Source: Actinomadura luteofluorescens (GTDB taxonomy: Bacteria > Actinomycetota > Actinomycetes > Streptosporangiales > Streptosporangiaceae). Taken from it: a stretch of DNA of 64,000 nt. This document shows positions 35,185 to 43,481 of this stretch, one piece after another. The notes under the pieces are model-generated. The model saw only the letters and a program-made list of their open reading frames with translations. It was not told the origin of the DNA and did no database searches. A program made the position numbers and the translations under genes. Within the stretch, counting starts at the first letter, position 1. Each line of letters begins with the position of its first letter. The stretch covers positions 1,488,001-1,552,000 of the forward strand of contig NZ_JACCBA010000001.1 in assembly GCF_013409365.1 (NCBI RefSeq), given 5' to 3'.

Positions 35185-36117
35185 GTGACTTCGAAAGTCT
35201 GGGTCCCCTATGATCTGCGCTGCGAACCGCACCTGGAAAGCCGCTTCCAAGCGCGTCTCTGCGTCAGCGAATTCGGGCCCGTGCAGGCCTCGTTGATGAC
35301 GGCCACGCCGTACTCGGTGCAGCGCACTCCCAAGCTGATCCGCCAGGCCGATCCCGGGGTCTTCAAACTGGTGTGCACGGTGCGCGGGCGCGGTGTGATG
35401 GCACAGGACGGCCGGCAAGCGGAACTCGGACCCGGTGACCTGGTGTTGGCCGACACCTCGCGTCCCTTTCAGGCGGAGTTATCGCCGCACGTCCCCGGCG
35501 GTCAGGTGCTGGTCCTGTGCCTTGCGCGCTCGTTGCTGCCGTTCCCGCATCGGGATCTCCGGCGCCTGACCGCGGTCCGTCTCAAGGGGGATCAGGGCAT
35601 GGGCGCGCTGTCGTCGCAGTTCCTGCTGCAACTGGCCCGGCACATGCACGAACTCGGGCCGTCCGACACCGCCCGGCTGTCCACCCTGACGCTCGACGTG
35701 TTCAGCACGGCGCTCGCCACCGCGCTGGACGCCCAGGGCGCGGTTCCGCCCCATGCGAGGCGGCGTGCCCTGATGGCCCAGATCTTCAGCTTCATCCGGC
35801 GGAATCTGGGGGACCCGCATCTGACCCCGGACGCGATAGCAGCGGCGCACCACATCTCGCTGCGCTACCTCCACAAGCTCTTCCACCAGGAAGGGCACAC
35901 CGTCGCCGGATGGGTCCGCGAGCGCCGCCTGGAGCGGTGCAGGCGCGACCTCGCCGATCCCCGGCTGGCCGATCGTCCGATCAACGCGATCGCGGCCCGG
36001 TGGGGGTTCAGCAGCGCCGCGCACTTCAGCCAGGTGTTCCGCGGGGCCTACGGCCTCTCCCCCGGCCAGTTCCGGCGGCAGTGCGCTCAGTCGACAGGCA
36101 TGTGCGCGCACACGTAA
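35185..36117 (+). CDS. AraC-family regulator, 5' end cut off by the IS element
   Basis: 310 residues readable from GTG 35185; the original gene began at 34206 and lost contact with its first six codons and promoter (see the IS entry). The frame is open back to 35143. The N-terminal half is an AraC-binding-like domain (LVCTVRGRGVMAQDGRQAELGPGDLVLADTSRPF, in parts). The C-terminal two helix-turn-helix motifs are in SLRYLHKLFHQEGHTVAGWVRERRL and FSSAAHFSQVFRGAYGLSPGQFRR, both in parts. It could still be made from the GTG if transcribed from the IS, but has probably lost normal expression. Confidence 0.85.
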   Translation: MTSKVWVPYDLRCEPHLESRFQARLCVSEFGPVQASLMTATPYSVQRTPKLIRQADPGVFKLVCTVRGRGVMAQDGRQAELGPGDLVLADTSRPFQAELSPHVPGGQVLVLCLARSLLPFPHRDLRRLTAVRLKGDQGMGALSSQFLLQLARHMHELGPSDTARLSTLTLDVFSTALATALDAQGAVPPHARRRALMAQIFSFIRRNLGDPHLTPDAIAAAHHISLRYLHKLFHQEGHTVAGWVRERRLERCRRDLADPRLADRPINAIAARWGFSSAAHFSQVFRGAYGLSPGQFRRQCAQSTGMCAHT

Positions 36118-36259
36118 CGACAGGTCAGGGCGATGCCCTGCACTCTCGTTCGTGGAAACCACGCGAGGCCGGACGCTCCCTGCAAGATCCGACCTCCCCG
36201 CCCTGCATCGCTCCTGCAAGAGGCACGACCTCGCGGCACACGAGAAAGGTTGTCCTCTG

Positions 36260-36782
36260 ATGGCACCACGAACGATGAGCAAGGCACTCGGGCTGGTGAT
36301 CGGCCTGATGGTGCTCCTCGCCGGCACCGGCGCCGCCTACGCCGCGGGTCCCGGCGGCGGGGGCCGTGCGGGCCGACGGCACGCGGATCGCCTCCGCTGC
36401 GGCACAGGCCCCGCGGGACCACGGCAACGACAACGCCTCGGTGGTCGGCGTCCCCTACTGCGCCAATATCAACGTGAGCGCCGACTGCTGGACGTGGATC
36501 AAGACGACCAGCGGCACTCCCTGCCCGACCGGCCACTTCTGCATCTACACGAACGTCCTGGCCGCCGAGGGCGGCAAGGTCTTCTCCTTCTTCCACTGCC
36601 GTCGTGGCGGTTCGGACTGGGTCCTGCGGGCGTGGAACGGCGTCGGTCTCTACGACAACTCCAACACCGGCGGGGCGCACGCCTTCATCAAGGGCGCCGC
36701 GCACAACGTCCTGGTCAACGTCGCTCCCGGCACCGACGGCTCGTACGACTTCAGGCCCGCGTACTACGTCCAGGCATGCTGA
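36260..36782 (+). pseudogene. secreted I36-family peptidase inhibitor, frameshifted
   Basis: ATG 36260 opens a clear Sec signal peptide (KALGLVIGLMVLLAGTGAAYA) in one frame, while the mature domain is in another, joined at a run of five G at 36359-36363. With four G the frame would be continuous through GAVRADGTRIASAA. The mature part has paired cysteines and the CPTGHFCIYTN and WNGVGLYDNSNTGG motifs of the I36 metalloproteinase-inhibitor group, a secreted beta/gamma-crystallin-like fold. It may be a real mutation or a base-count error in the G run. Confidence 0.8.
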
Positions 36783-36890
36783 CCTGACGGTCCTCGAACG
36801 AACAGGACGCCGCGTCCCGTCGCCATCCGGCGGCGGGACGCGGTCGCGCCGGCAAGGGGGATACTGGCGGGTGCGGAAGGCGGCGGAACA

Positions 36891-37250
36891 TTGATCATCG
36901 AGGTGGATCGCGGCAGCGTGGCGGCGGGCGACGACGTCCTGCCCCATGCCCGGAGCATCGACGTGCCGTCCGGGACCCCGTTGGGCGACGTGGTCGCGGG
37001 GCTCCTGGAGGAGCATTTCCTTGCCGTGATCGCCAGCGGGCGGGCGACGTGGATCCTCGTGGCCGACGGTCCGCTGGCGGTCGTGGCGCAGCAGTGGGAC
37101 GAGCCGCGCTACCTCGTGGACGCCTCGCAGCCGATCAGCTCGTTCGGCGGCAACGGGGGCCGGGTCTCGCTCATGTTCCGCTACTGGAAGCAGCACGACC
37201 CCGACCACGTCTTCGCCGAACTCGCCGCCGGCCGCGAACCCCGGCGGTAG
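36891..37250 (+). CDS. hypothetical protein
   Basis: 119 residues from a TTG start (IIEVDRGSVAAGDDV). Not recognised. Compact alpha/beta pattern with a LEEHFLAVIASGRATWILVA region, no signal peptide or membrane helix. Size and setting among mobile-element debris would fit an immunity or accessory protein, but nothing shows that. A copy of the hyuB 3' end begins five bases after its stop. Confidence 0.55.
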   Translation: MIIEVDRGSVAAGDDVLPHARSIDVPSGTPLGDVVAGLLEEHFLAVIASGRATWILVADGPLAVVAQQWDEPRYLVDASQPISSFGGNGGRVSLMFRYWKQHDPDHVFAELAAGREPRR

Positions 37251-37254
37251 CGCT

Positions 37255-37286
37255 CAGGGGTCGACGTCGGCGGAGGTGGCGCCGCC
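37255..37286. repeat. short partial copy of the hyuB 3' end
   Basis: CAGGGGTCGA followed by CG(T/G)CGGCGGAGGTGGCGCC matches 39029 onward at the hyuB stop codon except for a 9-base deletion and one change. The homology starts at the position of the hyuB stop, as it does in the larger copy at 38001. It suggests repeated recombination at the 3' end of hyuB. Confidence 0.55.
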
Positions 37287-37416
37287 GGGTGGGGATATGC
37301 CGGCGAACTTGCGTTTGCCCTGGTCGCGGATGGCGGGTCACGTGGGGCTCGAACCGGCCATCGGGGCTTGCTCCCGCGCCCGGAACGGGTATCGCCGGGT
37401 GGACGTCGTAAGGATC

Positions 37417-37809
37417 ATGCTGAGAGTTGAGGACTTCATGGCGCCGGCCGATGTGGACACCGACGTCGCGGCCAACGTGCTCGCCTATGTGGCCGAGTTG
37501 GAGCGGCGTGGTGTCGTCGTCTCCGAGGTGGAGCACGAGCCGGACGCCGACGGCGCGGAGGAGTGGTCGTTCCGCCTCAAGATCGCGAATCGGTGGCTGG
37601 TGCGCGTCATGATGCCGGTCTGGCCGCTGGAATGGGTACAGCGCCCCGCGGAGTTCGAGGAGCAGATCGCAGGAACCGAGTGGCAAGGCGGCATGTACGT
37701 CGACGGGAGCCTGGACGGCCCGACCGACTTCGACGACGAGTACCCGACCTGGGAGGAGGCCGTCGAAGCGGGCGTCCGCATCGCCCAGGGCGCTGAGCAG
37801 GAGGACTGA
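37417..37809 (+). CDS. hypothetical acidic protein
   Basis: 130 residues from ATG 37417 (ATG 37438 with GAGGA upstream is the alternative). Not recognised. Strongly acidic and soluble (DVDTDVAANVLAYVAELERRG, EPDADGAEEW, DFDDEYPTWEEAVEAG), like many small immunity-type or phage-encoded proteins of actinomycetes. It is enclosed between two partial copies of the hyuB 3' end, so it may have arrived as a cassette. Confidence 0.55.
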   Translation: MLRVEDFMAPADVDTDVAANVLAYVAELERRGVVVSEVEHEPDADGAEEWSFRLKIANRWLVRVMMPVWPLEWVQRPAEFEEQIAGTEWQGGMYVDGSLDGPTDFDDEYPTWEEAVEAGVRIAQGAEQED

Positions 37810-38000
37810 CCGGCCCCAGATGAACGGCGGATATCGCAAGGTCGCGGCCATACCGCGTATCTCGCGTAGCAGCAGGTTCGAAGCCTGGTCGTCGAGACCG
37901 AAGCACGCCAGTTCACGGCCATTGTGCCGAGGAGTGGAGAGGCCTCCGCGAAGCCGGGGCGGGACCGTGACCTTGACGCCTCGTTCGGGGCTCATGGTCC
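37810..38000 (-). other. possible gene fragment between hypothetical gene and hyuB copy
   Basis: On the minus strand 37815-37993 reads SPERGVKVTVPPRLRGG, then ELACFGLDDQASNLLLREIRG and TLRYPPFIWG, which looks like true protein sequence (regular helices, no low-complexity) although I cannot place the family. It continues only into antisense of the 37417 gene, so it is probably a truncated gene end. No other feature is seen. Confidence 0.3.
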
Positions 38001-38167
38001 CAGGGGTCGAGGGAGTCGACGGGGGCGGAGGTGGCACCGGCGGCGAGTCGCGGGTAGCCGGGGCCTCGGTCGAAGAACGGGACGGGGCCGCGTTCCGCTC
38101 GCAGACGCGCCCTCAGGGTCGCGGTCGCCTCGGTGTCCACCGCCCCGTCTGTCAGGATCACGCCGTC
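38001..38167 (-). pseudogene. partial duplicate of the hyuB 3' end
   Basis: About 165 bases align with 39029-39195 of hyuB, with roughly 85-90 % of bases shared. On the minus strand it reads DGAVDTEATATLRARLRAE, FFDRGPGYPRLAAGATSAPV, DSLDP, the same as the HyuB C-terminus with few changes. It stops exactly at the stop codon of the HigA-like gene on one side and at the hyuB stop position on the other. The toxin-antitoxin pair therefore sits between a true and a duplicated hyuB end. Confidence 0.8.
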
Positions 38168-38516
38168 ATGCGGTGGCGAGCAGTTCGGTCTCCGCCGCGC
38201 CGGCGTCGCCTTCCCCGACGATGACCCGGAACCGCAGGCCGAGGGCGTGCCCGAGCCGGTTCAGTACGGCCAGGGTCGGAACTCCTCCACCGCCGGATTC
38301 GATGCGGGAGACCGCTGGCTGCCGCATCCCGGCGCGGCGGGCCAGTTCGGTCTGGGACATGCCCAGCTCGGTTCTCCGAGCGTAGACGGCACGGCCGAGG
38401 GCGATCGCCAGGCGCGCTTCCTCGTGGGCGAGCCGGTACTCGTCGGTGTCTCGCTTGGCGGCCAGGCCGGGGTGGTCGCCGAGGAGAACGTGCGGGCTGC
38501 TCCGCTGACTGCTCAT
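38166..38516 (-). CDS. XRE-family antitoxin (HigA-like)
   Basis: 116 residues from ATG 38516. A Cro/C1-type helix-turn-helix occupies the C-terminal half (RRTELGMSQTELARRAGMRQPAVSRIESGG, in parts, then TLAVLNRLGHALGLRF). The N-terminal part is probably the toxin-binding region. The start overlaps the toxin stop by four bases, toxin first, as in HigBA modules. It appears intact although the toxin has an amber codon. Confidence 0.85.
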   Translation of the reverse strand: MSSQRSSPHVLLGDHPGLAAKRDTDEYRLAHEEARLAIALGRAVYARRTELGMSQTELARRAGMRQPAVSRIESGGGGVPTLAVLNRLGHALGLRFRVIVGEGDAGAAETELLATA

Positions 38517-38884
38517 GAGCCCTCCGGACTCTCGATGACGCTGATGATCTGGTCGGTGTCGTGTTCGGCTTCGCAGACCTTCTGTGCTTGTTTGGCCCGT
38601 CTCACCTGCGCGGTCTCGGCGTCTCGGGTCTTGCGGAACACCGTTGACAGTACGACCCGGTCGTGCCCGGGAAACCAGTAGGTGATCCGGATGTCCTTGG
38701 GGTGGAGGTTGATCCGCAGTTCCCACACGCCGTCACCAAGTGGTCTGGACAGGGGCATGCCGAGGCAGGTTCCTTCGACCGCGAGCATGCCGCACACCAC
38801 GTCCGCTCGCGCCAGTTGAGCGGACGCGAGCTACATGAGCCAGTCGACGACTTCCGGCTCAGCCTGGATCTCGAACAGCCCCAT
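38513..38884 (-). pseudogene. HigB/RelE-like toxin with a premature amber stop
   Basis: The full reading from ATG 38884 is MGLFEIQAEPEVVDWLM, then TAG at 38831-38833, then LASAQLARADVVCGMLAV and on to the stop at 38513, 123 residues if the TAG were a sense codon. The later part (PLGDGVWELRINLHPKDIRI, TYWFPGHDRVVLSTVFRKTR) is the RelE/Gp49-like toxin core. A shorter 95-residue reading from GTG 38800 would lack the first strand-helix. Either the toxin is dead or it is made at low level by re-initiation. The antitoxin follows with a four-base overlap. Confidence 0.8.
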
Positions 38885-38893
38885 GCATCCAAT

Positions 38894-38899
38894 GTTATA
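38894..38899 (-). promoter_or_regulatory. -10 element of a probably leaderless toxin-antitoxin promoter
   Basis: TATAAC on the minus strand lies nine bases before the toxin ATG at 38884, so transcription would begin at or next to the start codon. Leaderless messages are common in actinomycetes. No good -35 was seen. Confidence 0.4.
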
Positions 38900-39027
38900 G
38901 CCAACGCACCCCCTGGCATCCGCTGGCGGCGACAAGGCCGGATCGGATCGGGCTGGTGTGAGTAGGCCATCCCCGCGCCGCAGAGCTGCACGAGGAGCAC
39001 TCGAAGGAGTGCCAGGCCGGCGAGGGG

Positions 39028-40857
39028 TCAGGGGTCGAGGGAGTCGACGGCGGCGGAGGTGGCGCCGGCGGCGAGTCGCGGGTAGCCGGGGCCTCGGTCG
39101 AAGAACGGGACGGGGCCGCGTTCGGCGCGGAGGCGGGCGCGGAGGGTGTCGGTCGCTTCGGCGTCCACGGCTCCGTCCTTCAGGACGACGCCGTAGTCGT
39201 CGCGGGCGCCGGACAGGGAGACCTTGCCGTCGCGGACGTCGTCGGCCACGCGGGACGGGTCGCGGTTCAGCGGGTCGCCCCAGCCGCCCCCGCCCGTCGT
39301 GCGGATGCGGATGACCTGCCCTGCGCGGACGGGACGATCGTCGACGAGGCCGTCCATCTCCTCGCCGTCGATGTCGACGCGGAAGGGCCGTCCGGCGCGG
39401 CCGCCGTTGACGCCCCAGCACGAAAGGATGGAGCGGTCGGCGATCGACATGTAGTGGGCGTCGCGGAGCATCCGGATGTGCTTGTCGTAGCCGAGGCCGC
39501 CGCGGTACTCCCCCGGCCCGCCCGAGTCGACGGCGAGGCCGAGGCGTTCGACGACGAACGGCCAGCGGGCCTCGGCGAACTCGGCGGGGATGTTGCGGGA
39601 GTCGGGCACGACGTGGATGGTGTCCTCGCCGTCGGCGTAGTAGCGGCCGCCGGAGCCGCCGCCGAGCACCTCCCGCATCAGGTAGGGGCCGCGGTCGTCC
39701 TCGCCGTAGACGCCCGTGTAGCGGATCGTCTCCTGGTCGGCGGGCATGCGGCCGCCCGTCGCCTTGGCGAGCACGCCCGCGAGGACGCCGAGCAGCCGCA
39801 GGATGACGAACGTGCGGGCGTTGGTCGGGGCGGGGAAGACGGGCGTGAGCAGGGTGCCCTTCTCCGGGAAGCGCATCTCGATGAGCGGCACCACGCCCTC
39901 GTTGACGTCGAGTTCGGCGGCGCGCTCGGGGGTGTCGGCGAGGTTGCGCAGGACGGGCGCCAGCCACTTCTTCAGGAACACCCCGCCGGAGTAGTCGCCG
40001 GCGTGGTTGATGGGCCCCTTGGCCTGCGGGGACGTCCCGGTGAAGTCGATGACGAGGGGGACGGCGGCCGCCTTGTCGACCGTGAGCGTGATGCGCTGGG
40101 CGTGCAGGCGGGGCGGGTCGACGCCGTCGTGCTCGGCGTAGTCCTCCCACACGAACGTCCCGTCCGGGATCTTGGCGAGCAGCTCGCGGCGGAACGTCTC
40201 GGTGGTCCGGTCGATGATCGCGTCGAAGCAGGCCTCGACGGCGGCGCGGCCGTAGCGGGCGAACAGCTCGCCGAGGCGGCGGGCGCCCATCAGGCACGCC
40301 GAGCACTCGGCGTCCAGGTCGCCGGCGAGCGAGTCGGGCATCCGGGAGTTGCGGGTCATGATGGCCAGCGCAGCCCGGTTCGGCACGCCCCGGTCCCACA
40401 GCTTGATCGGCGGGACCATCAGGCCCTCCTCGAACGCGCTGCGGGCGTGGCTCGGCATGGACCCGGGGACCGCGCCGCCGATGTCGTCGTGGTGGCCGAA
40501 CGCCTGGACGAACGCGACCACCTCGTCGTCGTGGAACACCGGGACCGTCACGCACAGGTCCGGCAGGTGCCCGATGCCGCCTTCGGACAGGTAGACGTCG
40601 TTGTGGAAGAACACGTCGCCGGGCCGCATCTCCTCCGGCGGGAAGTCGCGGGCGATCGGCTGGACGAGCGCCGAGTAGGACCGTCCGGTCAGCTTGCGCA
40701 GGCGGCGGTCGTGGATCCCGGCGCGGAAGTCGTGCGCGTCGCGGATCATCGGGGAGCGGGCGGTGCGGGCGATGGCCGTCTCGACCTCGCGCTCCACCGA
40801 CGCCAGCGTCCCCTCGACGATCTCCAGCAGGATCGGGTCGGTCGCGGGGCCGGTCAT
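39028..40857 (-). CDS. hyuB: hydantoinase B/oxoprolinase family protein
   Basis: 609 residues from ATG 40857, which overlaps the hyuA stop by four bases. The family partner subunit of ATP-dependent amidohydrolases that open N-methylhydantoin, 5-oxoproline or related rings. Signatures: GDVFFHNDVYLSEGGIGHLPD, VFHDDEVVAFVQAFGHHDDIGG, DFTGTSPQAKGPINHAGDY and TTGGGGWGDPLNRDP near the C-terminus. The 3' end is duplicated at 38001 and again in part at 37255. With hyuA it forms an N-heterocycle hydrolase; the substrate in this locus is unknown. Confidence 0.9.
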   Translation of the reverse strand: MTGPATDPILLEIVEGTLASVEREVETAIARTARSPMIRDAHDFRAGIHDRRLRKLTGRSYSALVQPIARDFPPEEMRPGDVFFHNDVYLSEGGIGHLPDLCVTVPVFHDDEVVAFVQAFGHHDDIGGAVPGSMPSHARSAFEEGLMVPPIKLWDRGVPNRAALAIMTRNSRMPDSLAGDLDAECSACLMGARRLGELFARYGRAAVEACFDAIIDRTTETFRRELLAKIPDGTFVWEDYAEHDGVDPPRLHAQRITLTVDKAAAVPLVIDFTGTSPQAKGPINHAGDYSGGVFLKKWLAPVLRNLADTPERAAELDVNEGVVPLIEMRFPEKGTLLTPVFPAPTNARTFVILRLLGVLAGVLAKATGGRMPADQETIRYTGVYGEDDRGPYLMREVLGGGSGGRYYADGEDTIHVVPDSRNIPAEFAEARWPFVVERLGLAVDSGGPGEYRGGLGYDKHIRMLRDAHYMSIADRSILSCWGVNGGRAGRPFRVDIDGEEMDGLVDDRPVRAGQVIRIRTTGGGGWGDPLNRDPSRVADDVRDGKVSLSGARDDYGVVLKDGAVDAEATDTLRARLRAERGPVPFFDRGPGYPRLAAGATSAAVDSLDP

Positions 40858-42893
40858 CGGGTCACCACCAGATTGCCGTGGCCGTCGAGGGTCGCCGTGA
40901 AGCCGGGGTGCAGCGGGAGCGTCGAGCCGAACTCCTCGATGACGGCCGGGCCTGCGACGGCGTCGCCGGGCGCGAGTTTCTCGCGCCGGTAGACGGCCGT
41001 CTCCTCCCAGGCGTCGAAGTAGACGGTCCGGGTGCCGGTGCGGGCCCGTGACGGGTCGCCGTCCCCGGGTGGACGCTCGGCCGGCCGCGGCCGTTCGATG
41101 GGTCCTATGCCGGAGACCCGTAGGTTGACCCATTCGACCGGATGGTGTGGGTCGTCCCGGTAGCAGTAGCCGTAGAGGGCCTCGTGGGCGTCGTGGAAGC
41201 GGCGGACGACCTCGGCGCGCAGCCCCTCGTCCGGAGGCCCGGCGGGGGCCGCGACCCGCACCTCGAACGCCTGCCCGTAGTAGCGCAGGTCGGCGGACCG
41301 GGCGAAGCGGCGGCGGTCCTCGGGGAACCCCTCGCGGGCCAGGGCCCCGGCGGCCTCGGCTTCGAGGTCGGCGTAGACGCCGGCGAGCAGCGCCGGGTCC
41401 AGTTCGGCGTCGCGAACGACGCGGGTCCGGACGTAGTCGTTCTTGACGTCCACCGTGAGCAGCCCGAACGCCGACAGGTTGCCGGGGTTCTCCGGGACGA
41501 CGGCGGCGGGCAGGCCGAGGACGTCGAGCAGCCGGCACGCCAGCAGGGGCCCGGAGCCGCCGAACGCGACGAGCGGGTAGTCGCGCACGTCCAGGCCGCG
41601 CTTCACGGTGATCTGCCGGATGGCGTTGGCCTGGTTCCACGCGGAGATCTCCAGGATCCCGGCGGCGGCGCGCTCGACCGGCATGCCGAGTTCCGCGGCG
41701 AGGGCCGCGAGGCCCCGGCGGGCGGCGTCCACGTCCAGCGGCACCTCGCCGCCCAGCAGGTGCGGCGGGACGCGGCCGAGGACGGCGTGCGCGTCGGTCA
41801 CCGTGACCTCGGCGCCGCCGCGCCCGTAACACAGCGGCCCGGGGTCGGCCCCGGCGCTGCGCGGCCCGACCTTCAGCGCGCCCTCGGGCGAGCGCCACGC
41901 GACCGATCCGCCGCCCGCGCCGACGGTCACGATGTCGATCATCGGGATCTTGACGGGATGGCGGCCGATCGACCCCTCGGTGGTGAGGGTCGGCTCGCCG
42001 TCCAGGACGACCGCGACGTCGGTGGACGTCCCGCCGCCGTCCAGCGTCACCACCGAGCCGTGACCGCTGCGCGCGACGACGAACGCCGCGCCGAGCGCCC
42101 CGGCCGCCGGGCCGGACAGCACGGTCGTGATCGGCTGCCGCGCCACCTCGTCCGCCGACAGCACGCCGCCGTTGCTCTTCATCACCAGCAGCCGGGACGC
42201 GGCGCGCTCGGCGATCCGCGCGAGGTAGCCGTTCATCGCGGGCTTGACGGCGGCGTCGACGAGCGTCGTGACCGACCGCTCGTACTCGCGGTACTCGCGC
42301 AGCACCTCGCACGACAGCGACACGACGGCGCCCGGATGCTCGCGGGCGAGGACGTCCCGCATCGCGAGCTCGTGGGACGGGTCGGCGTAGGAGTGCAGGA
42401 GGCACACCCCGATCGCGAGAACGCCCTGGTCGCGGAACCAGCGGGCCGCCGCGACGGCCGACTCCTCGTCGAACGGGCGCAGCTCGGCGCCGGTGTGGTC
42501 GAGGCGCCCGCCGACCGCCCGCACCCGGTGCGCGGGGACGATCCGCGGCGGCTTCACCCAGAAGTAGCTGTTGCCGTAGCCGTCCGGGACGCTCTGCCTG
42601 GCGATCTCCAGGATCGACTCGAAGCCCTCGGTGGTGACGAGCCCGAGATCGTCGATCCGGTCCTCCAGGAGCCGGTTCGTCGCGACCGTCGTGCCGTGCG
42701 ACAGCGCCGCGACGTCCCGCGGCTCCGCGCCGGCCAGCCGGAGGATCTTGGCGACGCCGTCGGCGAACCCCTCGGCCGGGTCGGCGGGCGTCGAGGGCGT
42801 CTTGGTGGTGACGAGGGCCCCGTCCCCGTCCAGCGCGACGACGTCGGTGAACGTCCCGCCCGTGTCGATGCCGATCCGCAGCCGCCTCACCAT
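40854..42893 (-). CDS. hyuA: hydantoinase A/oxoprolinase family protein
   Basis: 679 residues from ATG 42893; the open frame upstream lacks family character. The N-terminal actin-like ATPase motif is RIGIDTGGTFTDVVALDGDG, with SHGTTVATNRLLE, VTLDGGGTSTDVAVVLDG (phosphate loops) and SPEGALKVGPRSAGADPGP. The C-terminal SPFGG-like segment is PLVAFGGSGPLLACRLL. Acts with HyuB to hydrolyse a cyclic amide using ATP. Divergent from the FKBP gene at 43037 and within the catabolic island downstream of pucR. Confidence 0.92.
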   Translation of the reverse strand: MVRRLRIGIDTGGTFTDVVALDGDGALVTTKTPSTPADPAEGFADGVAKILRLAGAEPRDVAALSHGTTVATNRLLEDRIDDLGLVTTEGFESILEIARQSVPDGYGNSYFWVKPPRIVPAHRVRAVGGRLDHTGAELRPFDEESAVAAARWFRDQGVLAIGVCLLHSYADPSHELAMRDVLAREHPGAVVSLSCEVLREYREYERSVTTLVDAAVKPAMNGYLARIAERAASRLLVMKSNGGVLSADEVARQPITTVLSGPAAGALGAAFVVARSGHGSVVTLDGGGTSTDVAVVLDGEPTLTTEGSIGRHPVKIPMIDIVTVGAGGGSVAWRSPEGALKVGPRSAGADPGPLCYGRGGAEVTVTDAHAVLGRVPPHLLGGEVPLDVDAARRGLAALAAELGMPVERAAAGILEISAWNQANAIRQITVKRGLDVRDYPLVAFGGSGPLLACRLLDVLGLPAAVVPENPGNLSAFGLLTVDVKNDYVRTRVVRDAELDPALLAGVYADLEAEAAGALAREGFPEDRRRFARSADLRYYGQAFEVRVAAPAGPPDEGLRAEVVRRFHDAHEALYGYCYRDDPHHPVEWVNLRVSGIGPIERPRPAERPPGDGDPSRARTGTRTVYFDAWEETAVYRREKLAPGDAVAGPAVIEEFGSTLPLHPGFTATLDGHGNLVVTR

Positions 42894-43036
42894 GCCCAGA
42901 GGTCTACCGGACGCCGGCCACCTGCGAAACCGTCGCAATCTGCCAACGGGAGCGGCGTACTTTCGTGACCCGGGTGCGGATAGGCTGAGCAGCTCTGTTC
43001 TGTCCTCACATCTGACGAGACCGCTGGAGCCCGTTC

Positions 43037-43411
43037 ATGGCGCTTGAACGCCCCGAGATCGACTTCCCCGAGGGCCAGCCGCCCGCCTACCTCGACATCA
43101 CCGACATCACCGAGGGCGACGGCCCGGAGGCCGTCAAGGGCTCGCAGGTGTCGATGCACTACGTCGGCGTGTCGTGGTCGACCGGTGAGGAGTTCGACGC
43201 GTCCTGGAACCGCGGCGGCACGCTGGACTTCGAGCTCGGCTCCGGCCGGGTCATCAAGGGCTGGGACATGGGCATCGCCGGGATGAAGGTCGGCGGACGC
43301 CGCAAGCTCGTCATCCCGCCGCACCTGGCCTACGGCGACCGCAGCCCGAGCCCCGCCATCAAGCCCGGCGAGACGCTCATCTTCGTCGTCGACCTGGTCG
43401 GCGTCAGCTAG
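43037..43411 (+). CDS. FKBP-type peptidyl-prolyl isomerase
   Basis: 124 residues, a single FKBP domain without a signal peptide, so cytoplasmic. Signature residues are in VSMHYVGVSWSTGEEFDASW, FELGSGRVIKGWDMGIAGMK, GGRRKLVIPPHLAYGDR and ETLIFVVDLVGV, including the Tyr, Phe, Trp and Tyr of the binding pocket. A housekeeping folding enzyme found in most actinobacteria. It ends in a perfect hairpin at 43419-43462. Confidence 0.95.
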   Translation: MALERPEIDFPEGQPPAYLDITDITEGDGPEAVKGSQVSMHYVGVSWSTGEEFDASWNRGGTLDFELGSGRVIKGWDMGIAGMKVGGRRKLVIPPHLAYGDRSPSPAIKPGETLIFVVDLVGVS

Positions 43412-43418
43412 CCGCCTC

Positions 43419-43462
43419 CGACGGCGGGCGCCCTGGAGAACGCTCCGGGGCGCCCGCCGTCG
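43419..43462. terminator. 15-bp perfect hairpin between convergent genes
   Basis: CGACGGCGGGCGCCC (43419-43433) pairs exactly with GGGCGCCCGCCGTCG (43448-43462), loop 14 bases. It lies between the FKBP stop and the stop of the CoxG-like gene and can serve both strands. No U-tract. Confidence 0.8.
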
Positions 43463-43481
43463 CCGTTCCCGGGCGGGCCCG

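Noticed and set aside
36260..36787. Two separate genes, a small signal-peptide protein and a cytoplasmic protein
   Set aside because: A signal peptide in one frame running directly into an I36 domain in the next, joined by one base in a G run, is better read as one frameshifted secreted protein.
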